A DNA stretch of 38,848 nt from assembly GCA_002256935.1 (NCBI GenBank), contig NCGL01000023.1, forward strand, positions 1 to 38,848. Reading direction: 5' to 3'. The DNA comes from Bdellovibrio sp. 28-41-41. Its GTDB lineage: Bacteria; Bdellovibrionota; Bdellovibrionia; Bdellovibrionales; Bdellovibrionaceae. Shown here in pieces: positions 32,359-38,848 of the stretch; the stretch's first letter is position 1, and each line of letters begins with the position of its first letter. Made by a program: the position numbers and the translations under genes. The notes under the pieces are model-generated. The model was not told where the DNA came from and did not search any database. It was given only the letters and a program-made list of their open reading frames with translations.

Positions 32359-33624
32359 ATGAGCGCCACTAATTCGGATATTGTTCCCAAAATAGGTCTC
32401 AAGGAAAACTGGTATCAGTTCACCTTGCTTGTGATCGTCAATGCATTCGTCGGCGCGATGATTGGTCTTGAACGATCGATTCTTCCGCAGATTGCCGAAA
32501 AAGAATTTAGCCTTGCGGTTAAAACAGCCATTTTGTCGTTCATTGTCGTATTTGGTTTTACGAAAGCATTTACGAACTATTTTGCAGGTTTGTGGTCAGA
32601 TCAATTGGGCAGAAAAAAGGTACTCGTTGTCGGATGGCTATTTGCTATTCCGGTTCCTTTCTTATTAATGTGGGCTCCGAATTGGACATGGATTTTGGTA
32701 GCCAATTTTTTTCTTGGAATTAGTCAGGGGCTGACTTGGTCTACGACCGTGATTATGAAAATAGACTTAGTTGGCTCTAAGCATCGCGGGCTAGCTATGG
32801 GGTTTAACGAATTTGCGGGCTACTTGGCCGTTGCGTTGTCGGCACTACTGACTGGCTATATTGCTAGTAACTATGGACTAAGACCTGAACCGTTTTACTT
32901 GGGTGTGGTTTACGTTGTCGTTGGTCTGTCTATGAGTCTTTTGATGATAAAGGAAACCAAAGGTCATGTAGATTATGAAATAGCATCTAAGTCCAAATCA
33001 GCAAGTGATTTCGAAAAACCATTAACACAAAAAGAGATTTTTTATAGAACCACCTTGAAAGATAAGAATCTCTCGTCCGTTACGCAAGCGGGATTCGTTA
33101 ACAATCTAAATGATGGAATGGCGTGGGGCCTTTTTCCAATTCTTTATGCTGTTCATGGGATGAACTTAGAAATGATTGGGTGGCTGGCTGCAATTTATCC
33201 AGCGACTTGGGGACTCTGTCAGTTATGGACGGGGCATTTGTCAGATTCCATAGGACGCAAAAGTTTAATTGTTTGGGGAATGTGGGTTCAGTCTATTGGC
33301 ATAGTTATAACGATGACCTCAATTGAATTTGTCGGATTTGCATTGGGAGGAATTTTTCTAGGAATCGGAACGGCCATGGTTTATCCGACTTTGCTCGCGG
33401 CTATAGGAGATGTGGCTCATCCAAGTTGGCGAGCTTCTTCTGTCGGAGTCTATAGATTTTGGCGTGATTCAGGCTATGCCATTGGAGCAATAATTTCGGG
33501 AATAGTTGCAGACTTTTTTGGAATTACGACGTCCATTGGATTGGTGGCAGTAATTACATTTTTTTCTGGAGTGCTTGTGCTAGCGCGTATGAAGGAAACT
33601 TTACAGGGAAAAGTTAAACTGTGA
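32359..33624 (+). CDS. Major facilitator superfamily transporter
   Basis: 421 residues with about 12 hydrophobic segments. MFS signature A lies between helices 2 and 3 (GLWSDQLGRKKVLVVG) and is repeated in the second half (GHLSDSIGRKSLIVWG). A glycine-rich helix IV/V region (GFNEFAGYLAVALSALLTGY) fits antiporter-type exporters. It is an inner-membrane protein. It starts one base after the ArsR-rhodanese stop and so is translated from the same mRNA; its substrate is likely what the regulator senses or a related toxic compound such as a sulfur species or metalloid, which is inference. It ends 266 bases before hsp20. Confidence 0.92.
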   Translation: MSATNSDIVPKIGLKENWYQFTLLVIVNAFVGAMIGLERSILPQIAEKEFSLAVKTAILSFIVVFGFTKAFTNYFAGLWSDQLGRKKVLVVGWLFAIPVPFLLMWAPNWTWILVANFFLGISQGLTWSTTVIMKIDLVGSKHRGLAMGFNEFAGYLAVALSALLTGYIASNYGLRPEPFYLGVVYVVVGLSMSLLMIKETKGHVDYEIASKSKSASDFEKPLTQKEIFYRTTLKDKNLSSVTQAGFVNNLNDGMAWGLFPILYAVHGMNLEMIGWLAAIYPATWGLCQLWTGHLSDSIGRKSLIVWGMWVQSIGIVITMTSIEFVGFALGGIFLGIGTAMVYPTLLAAIGDVAHPSWRASSVGVYRFWRDSGYAIGAIISGIVADFFGITTSIGLVAVITFFSGVLVLARMKETLQGKVKL

Positions 33625-33829
33625 TATCATATATTGCGGAAAAGTGGGCGGGTCACGACTTACTGTTCAAACTTTCCATTTTGACAATTTGACTCAATTC
33701 AAACCACAAATGTCCAAACTTGAGTGTTGATGCGTAGCTACAACCAGCTGTCGTGACATCTTTGAAATTCTAAATTATTCAAGTGAATTCAGTTGATTGC
33801 GATACTTTCAAGAGTCTTAATTCTATCGT

Positions 33830-33845
33830 TGGCATTCTCTTTGCT
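33830..33845 (+). promoter_or_regulatory. Candidate sigma-54 (-24/-12) promoter of hsp20
   Basis: TGGCATTCTCTTTGCT carries GG at -24 and GC at -12 with the exact spacing of the RpoN consensus (TGGCAC-N5-TTGCW), differing mainly at the sixth and seventh positions. It lies 45 bases before the hsp20 start, with the AAGGAGG ribosome site in between. The remaining 33625-33829 holds only an 8-bp inverted pair (33652-33659 / 33750-33757) and no gene. Confidence 0.5.
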
Positions 33846-33890
33846 CATCAACTGGAGCAACAGTAACCAAAATTCACAAGGAGGATTGTT

Positions 33891-34355
33891 ATGTCTAATT
33901 CAATTGAAAAATGGTTCGATAATAAACGTTTAAGCCCGTTCAGAGATTTACCGCTGATGCAAGATTCTTTTGATCGCCTCTTTAACGACTTTGTATCTTT
34001 AAGAAAAGCAAATGGTGTGCAGGACTTTTCTTTTAGTCCGTCTTGCGAAGTGGCCGAGGAAGGCGGTAATTTTGTTATGAAATTTGACCTACCTGGAGTT
34101 CCGAAGGAACTTGTGAAAGTCGAAGTTGAAAACGACCGACTCACTATTCATGCGGAAAGAAAAGAAGAAAAAAAGAGTGAATCAAAAAAGAAATATATTT
34201 CTGAGATGTCTTACGGCTCCTATACAAGAACTTTCACCTTACCAGGTCCTGTAGAAGAGAAAAAAGTGGACGCTAAATTCGAAAATGGTGTGTTGACCGT
34301 AACTATTCCAAAAACAGAGTCGACCAAAGCTAAGCAAATTCCAGTTCATCAATAA
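33891..34355 (+). CDS. Small heat-shock protein, Hsp20 family
   Basis: 154 residues. The N-terminal arm (1-45) includes LSPFRDLPLMQDSFDRLFND, and the alpha-crystallin domain (about 48-140) shows FVMKFDLPGVPKELVKVEVE, DRLTIHAERKEE, SYGSYTRTFTLPGPV and NGVLTVTIPK (with the G-x-L motif). The C-terminal tail has IPV, the I-x-V anchor used for oligomer assembly. Hsp20 holds unfolding proteins in a refoldable state in the cytoplasm. A near-perfect ribosome site AAGGAGG lies six bases before the ATG. A sigma-54-like promoter precedes it, and a perfect hairpin follows its stop by six bases. The codon for the stop (TAA) is followed by a small membrane-protein gene. Confidence 0.95.
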   Translation: MSNSIEKWFDNKRLSPFRDLPLMQDSFDRLFNDFVSLRKANGVQDFSFSPSCEVAEEGGNFVMKFDLPGVPKELVKVEVENDRLTIHAERKEEKKSESKKKYISEMSYGSYTRTFTLPGPVEEKKVDAKFENGVLTVTIPKTESTKAKQIPVHQ

Positions 34356-34361
34356 ATTACA

Positions 34362-34391
34362 CAAGGAGTCTCAAAATGGTGAGACTCCTTG
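34362..34391 (+). promoter_or_regulatory. 12-bp hairpin that contains the ribosome binding site of the small gene
   Basis: CAAGGAGTCTCA (34362-34373) is exactly complementary to TGAGACTCCTTG (34380-34391). The six-base loop holds the ATG of the 57-codon gene, and the AGGAG site (34364-34368) is fully paired to the beginning of the coding region. No T-run follows (GGTCGGATT), so it is not a normal terminator. In the mRNA it would hide the start, as in a thermosensor or coupled-translation switch. Confidence 0.75.
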
Positions 34392-34549
34392 GTCGGATTG
34401 GACTTTTGCATCTTAATCCAATGAATTTGATTATTCGGTCCATAGGGTCTGTTTTTCTATTTTACGGAATCTGGGAAAGATCTATAGAGCATTCTTTAAT
34501 TGGATTATCTGTAATTTTATTGGGACAACTTTCGGTTGGTCAAAAGTAG
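34376..34549 (+). CDS. Small membrane protein with hairpin-occluded start
   Basis: 57 residues (M V R L L G ... ending SVGQK). Two hydrophobic stretches, about residues 17-32 (NLIIRSIGSVFLFYGIW) and 40-54 (SLIGLSVILLGQLSVG), make it a likely two-helix inner-membrane protein. The AAGGAG ribosome site is seven bases before the ATG, ideally placed, but both lie in a 12-bp perfect hairpin. It starts 20 bases after the hsp20 stop and is probably on the same transcript. Shape and size recall small DUF2892-like membrane proteins, but I would not assign a family. Function is unknown; a membrane-stress role is suggested only by position. Confidence 0.6.
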   Translation: MVRLLGRIGLLHLNPMNLIIRSIGSVFLFYGIWERSIEHSLIGLSVILLGQLSVGQK

Positions 34550-34666
34550 ATTCAAGATTTTCTTCTGATGATAGAGCGTAATACCTTTTTCATATTAAAG
34601 ACTGATTTAGGTAGATTGATCGAATCAATTCGGTAATTCGGACTAACGCTAGTCGAGGGGGGACTT

Positions 34667-37261
34667 TTGGATACGTCTTTAAAAGGGAGTTTAAATTATC
34701 AGAAACTATTTGAGTCCATACCTGGGCTCTATTTAATTTGTTTACCAGATACACCAAGATTTACGGTCATAGCAGCCAGTGATGCGTATATCTATCAGAC
34801 TAAAACAAAGAGAGAGGAAATTATAGGAAAAGGTCTATTTAAAGTTTTCCCTGATAACCCCAAAACCTCTGGTGTTTCGAAATTAACGTATTCTTTAAAT
34901 CAAGTGATTGAAACAAAAGTTCCTGATTCCATGCCGGTTCAACGGTATGATATTCGAAAATCCGATTTCGAAGGCGGTGGTTTTGAAGAGCGTTACTGGA
35001 GCCTTGTCAATTCACCTATACTTGAAAAAGACGGGACCCTGTCTTTCATTATACATCGAGTTGAAGATGTTACAGAATTTATTCAACTTAAACAAGTTGG
35101 ATCACCGCAGGCGGAATTTGCAGAAAATCTTCGTTCTCGTCTGGAAAGTGCTGATTTAGATATTTTCAATAGAACTTCCGAAATTAAAGAAACTAGCAAG
35201 AGACTACAACTTGTCAGTGAAAATCTTAGACGAAAAGAACATCTATTGCAAGTAGTCCAACGAAGAGAAAAATTTGGAAGTTGGACATGGGATATAAGAT
35301 CTAATCGTCGTCAGTGGTCTGATGAAATGTTTCGTATTTTTGGCCTTCGGCCTCAGGAAACGGCGCCAGATCAAGAACACGATTGGAAATTTGTGCACCC
35401 AGATGATCAAGATTTTGTCCGCCAATCTATCAACGAAGCCATACAGAAAGGCAAGCCATATAATATTGAATATCGAATTTTACGTTCTGATGGTGTTGAG
35501 CGAATCGTTCATGCTGTCGGTGATCTTTATTTTGGAAGTGACAACCGACCTAGCGAGATGATTGGAACACTTCATGATGTAACTGAAAGAATGAAAATCG
35601 TAGATAGTCTTCTGGAGTCAGAAGATAAGTTTAGGGGACTTCTAGAAACCGCTTATGATTCTATTATCATCGTTGATGAAAATGGTCATATCGAATTTGC
35701 CAATCGGCAAACGAAAACATGGTTAGGATACGAACCCGAGGAACTCATTGGTCGATCCATCGAGATTCTTATACCAGATCGTTTCAATAAATCTCATCAC
35801 GAAAAAAGAGCTGAGTACATAAAGCGGCCAGCTTCGCGGCCGATGGGTAGAAGCCTTGAATTATCGGCAAAGAGGAAAGATGGCAGTGAGTTTCCCGTCG
35901 AGGTTTCGCTTTCTCCGTTTAAAACTCTTCGGGGAACAGTAGTGACGGCTTTTCTAAGAGATATGACTGATCAGAAAAGAGCCGATAGTCAGCAAAAGTT
36001 TTTAGCAGAAACAAGTCGAATCTTGAGCGAAACCATAGATTACCAGGAACGTATTCAAAGAATTACTAGTCTTGTGATTCCAACTCTTGCTGACTGGTGC
36101 GCAGTTTATATTTATGAAGACGGAGAATTAAAAATACGCGCTTCAAATCAAGATCCCTTGATAGACGCCGAGCTTGTGAAGCAGGTAGTTCAAAATAGCT
36201 GTTTGCTGGGAGAAAATAGAAAGCTCAGCTTTGATGCTATTGCGAAAACTGGAGTGTCTCATCTCATTAAAAATTTAGCTGAAGAAATTTTGGTTGAACT
36301 CACTGCCGGGGATGAAATTTGTATGCGACAATTACGCGACCTTAAAGTTCAAGGGCTGATTCTAGCTCCGATGAAAGCAAGGGGCCATACCATTGGTATA
36401 ATTTGTTTTGCGTGTTGCAAGCAGTCTGGATACTCCGACAAGGACCTGGCCTGTGCTAACTTGGTTGCAGATCGCGCGGCACTTGCCATAGATAACGCAA
36501 GACTCTATCAAGACGCACAAAATGCAATTAGATTGCGAGAGGATTTATTGGCTATCGTTTCACACGATTTGAAAAACCCCCTTGGTGTGATTCGGGGATT
36601 TAATGAGTTTCTTTTGGAAGGTTTTAGGAAAATAGACAATAAATGCAAAGAGGTCAAATTTACCGAAGCAATTGCTCGTTCTGTTCGGCAAATGGAGCGA
36701 CTCATCGGAGATTTGTTAGATTTCGCAAAGATCGAGTCAGGATCCTTGGCTATTGAAATTAAGCCGTGTGTTGTCGACCAATTAGTTTGGGATAGTGTCG
36801 AACTCGTTAGAAGACATTTTGAAGAGAAGAGTATCCGAATTACTGTAGAAATTTCTCCGAATTTGCCAATGGTTATTTGTGATGCGGACCGGATGAAGCA
36901 AGTCATTGTTAACCTTCTCAGTAATGCGATTAAATTTTCTCCAGCCTTGGGAGTTATTGTTGTCGGAGTTTTTCAAAATCCTTTAGGAATTGAATTCTCT
37001 GTATCAGATAAGGGACCCGGAATTCCCAGAGAAAGCCTTTTTCATATTTTTGATAGGTACTGGCAAGCCAAGGAAACTGCAAAGCTAGGAACAGGTCTCG
37101 GGCTTTCTATTGCAAAGGGAATCGTCGAGAGTCATCGGGGTCGTATTTGGGTTGAAAGTGTAGTAGGAAGGGGAACAATTTTCCACTTTACATTGCCGGT
37201 AAATGATTTCGCGATTGCAACGAGGGAACCCTCCATGTTATCCAAAAATTTAATAAACTAG
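34667..37261 (+). CDS. PAS-PAS-PAS-GAF sensor histidine kinase
   Basis: 864 residues from TTG, preceded by GAGGGGGG. No transmembrane segments. Domains: PAS (about 10-135), a coiled coil (145-200), PAS_3-type (205-305, WTWDIRSNRRQW), PAS (320-430, SIIIVDENGHIEFANRQTKT), GAF (440-610), HisKA with H633 in IVSHDLKNPLGVIRG, and HATPase with NLLSNAIKFSP, DKGPGIPRE and GTGLGLSIAKGIVESHRG. It is a cytoplasmic kinase without its own receiver, so it must pass phosphate to a separate regulator; none with a DNA-binding output is in the window. It follows the small membrane gene in the same direction after 117 bases and converges on the rhodanese gene. Confidence 0.94.
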   Translation: MDTSLKGSLNYQKLFESIPGLYLICLPDTPRFTVIAASDAYIYQTKTKREEIIGKGLFKVFPDNPKTSGVSKLTYSLNQVIETKVPDSMPVQRYDIRKSDFEGGGFEERYWSLVNSPILEKDGTLSFIIHRVEDVTEFIQLKQVGSPQAEFAENLRSRLESADLDIFNRTSEIKETSKRLQLVSENLRRKEHLLQVVQRREKFGSWTWDIRSNRRQWSDEMFRIFGLRPQETAPDQEHDWKFVHPDDQDFVRQSINEAIQKGKPYNIEYRILRSDGVERIVHAVGDLYFGSDNRPSEMIGTLHDVTERMKIVDSLLESEDKFRGLLETAYDSIIIVDENGHIEFANRQTKTWLGYEPEELIGRSIEILIPDRFNKSHHEKRAEYIKRPASRPMGRSLELSAKRKDGSEFPVEVSLSPFKTLRGTVVTAFLRDMTDQKRADSQQKFLAETSRILSETIDYQERIQRITSLVIPTLADWCAVYIYEDGELKIRASNQDPLIDAELVKQVVQNSCLLGENRKLSFDAIAKTGVSHLIKNLAEEILVELTAGDEICMRQLRDLKVQGLILAPMKARGHTIGIICFACCKQSGYSDKDLACANLVADRAALAIDNARLYQDAQNAIRLREDLLAIVSHDLKNPLGVIRGFNEFLLEGFRKIDNKCKEVKFTEAIARSVRQMERLIGDLLDFAKIESGSLAIEIKPCVVDQLVWDSVELVRRHFEEKSIRITVEISPNLPMVICDADRMKQVIVNLLSNAIKFSPALGVIVVGVFQNPLGIEFSVSDKGPGIPRESLFHIFDRYWQAKETAKLGTGLGLSIAKGIVESHRGRIWVESVVGRGTIFHFTLPVNDFAIATREPSMLSKNLIN

Positions 37262-37270
37262 TACTAAGAA

Positions 37271-37750
37271 TTAATGCTTTTCAGTTTTGGATGATTGGTT
37301 TTTCGGAATAGTTGTTGGAAATCCAACTTTTTGCCAATCGGAATAGCCACCCATAGTGACGACTTGGAAGCCTCGCTTTTGTAATTCCACCTGTGCTTCT
37401 ACCGCTCTTTTTCCATCAGTGCAGTATACAATAACAAGTCTATCTAAACGTAGGATAGACAAAAACTGAGAGAACATTTTGTCCTGATCCTTCATTTTCG
37501 ACAACGGCATCCAGATGGCCGAGACGGCTATGCCAAGTTTGACTTCATCCCATTCTCTGACATCGACAAGAAAAGCATTATTTTCTTGAATTAGTTTGTT
37601 AGCTTCAATTGGAAGTAAAGATATGCGATCATCTACCGAATTAAATGTATCGGTTTTTTGCTGGCGATTTAGTGCCGCGATTATAATAAAAACTGAGAAA
37701 ATTAATATCACACTGAGTGTGATTCTTTTTTGCCTTCCATTTGAAAACAT
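37271..37750 (-). CDS. Membrane-anchored rhodanese-domain protein
   Basis: 159 residues. An N-terminal transmembrane helix (about 10-27, ITLSVILIFSVFIIIAAL) anchors a rhodanese domain facing the periplasm: LLPIEANKLIQENNAFLVDV, the active-site loop VIVYCTDGKRA with C110, then GFQVVTMGGYSDWQKVGFP. Rhodaneses move sulfane sulfur from thiosulfate or persulfides to thiols; single-domain membrane ones are common in sulfide and redox stress. A strong AAGGAG site is seven bases before the ATG. It is convergent with the 34667 kinase, ending nine bases from it. It may cooperate with the ArsR-rhodanese regulator 5 kb away; that is inference. Confidence 0.9.
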   Translation of the reverse strand: MFSNGRQKRITLSVILIFSVFIIIAALNRQQKTDTFNSVDDRISLLPIEANKLIQENNAFLVDVREWDEVKLGIAVSAIWMPLSKMKDQDKMFSQFLSILRLDRLVIVYCTDGKRAVEAQVELQKRGFQVVTMGGYSDWQKVGFPTTIPKNQSSKTEKH

Positions 37751-37794
37751 ACTGATCTCCTTAGTTTTTTAAGCAAATTACGAGCCAGGTGTTT

Positions 37795-37899
37795 TTAAGA
37801 ATCAACTTTTTTTACAGCACTATATTTTTCAAACTCTTTTTCGGGCCAATAGGGCTGTCGTGCTATCAAGTCTCCAAAAACCTCCGTAGGCACGAGCAC
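37795..37899 (-). other. Possible remnant of a small gene between rhodanese and MBL genes
   Basis: On the minus strand a GTG-started frame of 34 residues contains GDLIARQPYWPEKEFEKYSA and ends KKVDS. Its composition looks protein-like, but it has no RBS and a TGA closes the frame 11 codons upstream. It may be the C-terminal remnant of a lost gene or a very short gene. The rest of the 37751-37969 gap shows no other feature. Confidence 0.25.
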
Positions 37900-37969
37900 G
37901 GCGTTCCAACACCATTTGAGATTGCGTCTTCATTGCTCTTCATTTCGACCTTTCCAAGGTAGTATTCAT

Positions 37970-38848
37970 TTAGTCGACCTTTATAAGTTCATCTAAACCG
38001 GGGACAGTACAGGCCCATCCGAGTGTTTCAGTTAAACGGCGCCTTAATTCATCCGAGGCAGACGGTTCTCCATGAGTAATAAATACTTTTTTGGGAGTAA
38101 TTTTTGATTCTTGAAACCAATGTATTATTTCCTGATAGTCTGCATGGGCTGACATATTGTCTAGTACCTTGACCTCTGCATTGATTGGGACATACTCACC
38201 GTGAATTTTTATCTCAGTAGCACCACGCTCTAGAGCTTCTCCGCGTGTTCCAGCGGCTTGGAATCCACTGAGTAAAATCGTGTTTTTTGCATCCGGTCCA
38301 AATTTTTTCAAGTGGTGAAGAATGCGTCCACCGGTCAACATACCACTGCCTGAGATGATAAGTAGAGAGTCTTCTTTTTCGTTAAGAGCTTTTGATTCTT
38401 CGACGTTTTGTACATAATCGACGGTAGCGCAAACCTCTTTAGATTCTTGACTACTTAATCGATGCAGGTCGTGGTAACGGGTCCAAACTTCATTTACATT
38501 ATTTGCCATCGGACTATTCAAATACATGGGAAGAGTCGGTATTCGATTTTCAGATTTTAGTTTCCATAAATAGTACATTAAGTTTTGGGCGCGCCCTACA
38601 GCAAAGGATGGAATTAGAATGGACCCTTTCCGTCTAACCGTTTGTAGAATTACCTGCTCTAAATCATTTAAAGGGCTGCTGTCTTTATGCCTTCGATTTC
38701 CGTAGGTCGACTCTGTTATCAAATAATCTACTGCGGGAAGAAGCTTCGGGTACTGTAATCGTTGAGTAGGTCTATTGACTTTAAAAATCGCCTTCGGGGG
38801 ATATTTCGGCGATGAGTTGGCGTAGGTGTTTAAGCTTAGACTTCGGCT
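37970..38848 (-). CDS. Beta-CASP metallo-beta-lactamase nuclease (5' end outside the window)
   Basis: 293 codons are open to the window edge. The C-terminal 250 residues contain the beta-CASP and following motifs of MBL-fold RNA exonucleases of the YsH1/CPSF-73 type: TESTYGNRRH, then SGSGMLTGGRILHHL (beta-CASP), HGEYVPINAEV, NMSAHADYQEI and FITHGEPSA. These enzymes cleave or trim RNA with two zinc ions. Upstream of TESTYG the frame reads RPTQRLQYPKLLPAVDYLI, which fits the family (SGDxGRPTQ...), but the SGD zinc ligand itself is replaced by FKVN, and further upstream the frame looks unrelated. So there may be a small deletion or frameshift near 38783, and the gene could be damaged. Confidence 0.8.
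   Translation of the reverse strand, partial: SRSLSLNTYANSSPKYPPKAIFKVNRPTQRLQYPKLLPAVDYLITESTYGNRRHKDSSPLNDLEQVILQTVRRKGSILIPSFAVGRAQNLMYYLWKLKSENRIPTLPMYLNSPMANNVNEVWTRYHDLHRLSSQESKEVCATVDYVQNVEESKALNEKEDSLLIISGSGMLTGGRILHHLKKFGPDAKNTILLSGFQAAGTRGEALERGATEIKIHGEYVPINAEVKVLDNMSAHADYQEIIHWFQESKITPKKVFITHGEPSASDELRRRLTETLGWACTVPGLDELIKVD

Noticed and set aside
33652..33757. GTCACGAC / GTCGTGAC inverted pair flanking about 90 bases before hsp20
   Set aside because: Only 8 bp, no duplication at the borders and no similarity to other repeats in the window; can be chance.
1..38848. tRNA, rRNA, CRISPR arrays, phage or autonomous transposase genes
   Set aside because: None was recognised on either strand by reading; a covariance-model scan would be decisive for small RNAs.

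Overview
The window reads as chromosomal DNA from a low-GC, Bdellovibrio-like bacterium (Bdellovibrionota). This is inferred from gene content and style, not from a marker gene: a SWIB-domain protein with a histone-like lysine/alanine tail, many small exported hypothetical proteins, an FQNC-type lipoprotein signal, a YhiN-type flavoprotein, EttA, an adenosylhomocysteinase beside methionine aminopeptidase, and very dense multi-PAS hybrid histidine kinases. I found no tRNA, rRNA or CRISPR array.

Layout. Positions 1-21.9 kb look like ordinary core genome: an unpartnered HigA-like regulator, a DOT1-like methyltransferase, gltX-cysS, small exported proteins, ettA, a J-domain protein, the SWIB/histone-like gene, map-ahcY, an HMA metal-binding protein with orn, a DMT permease, a large Ig-like lipoprotein, two RNA/protein-type methyltransferases, a YhiN flavoprotein, a DUF1993 protein and a SWIM zinc finger fused to a J-domain tail. 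Within this part the 3' end of orn runs into a 132-bp element with perfect 23-bp inverted ends (MITE/REP-like), which supplies the stop codon.

From about 22 kb to the right edge the character changes to a signalling and stress region with visible gene decay. A BON-domain gene is broken by two frameshifts and has lost its start. It is followed by a membrane-anchored receiver protein, a receiver plus H-box protein without an ATPase domain, an orphan receiver tail, a 1547-residue MASE1-CHASE-PAS-PAS-HisKA-HATPase-REC-REC-HPt kinase, a deletion chimera of a second kinase (sensor N-terminus joined to half a receiver), a GAF-PAS-PAS hybrid kinase, an ArsR-rhodanese regulator with an inverted-repeat operator and an MFS transporter. 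Next come hsp20 (candidate sigma-54 promoter), a 57-residue membrane protein whose ribosome binding site lies in a 12-bp hairpin, a PAS/GAF kinase, a membrane-anchored rhodanese and a beta-CASP metallo-beta-lactamase nuclease that runs off the edge.

How the genes may work together (inference): the right part looks like an environmental-stress island. Membrane and cytosolic kinases feed phosphorelays (two receivers and an HPt inside one protein, no DNA-binding output in the window). Sulfur or redox sensing is suggested by two rhodanese domains, one fused to a repressor next to a transporter. Protein protection comes from Hsp20 and formerly BON, and RNA turnover from the beta-CASP enzyme. The most unusual element is the hairpin that occludes the start of the small membrane-protein gene directly after hsp20.
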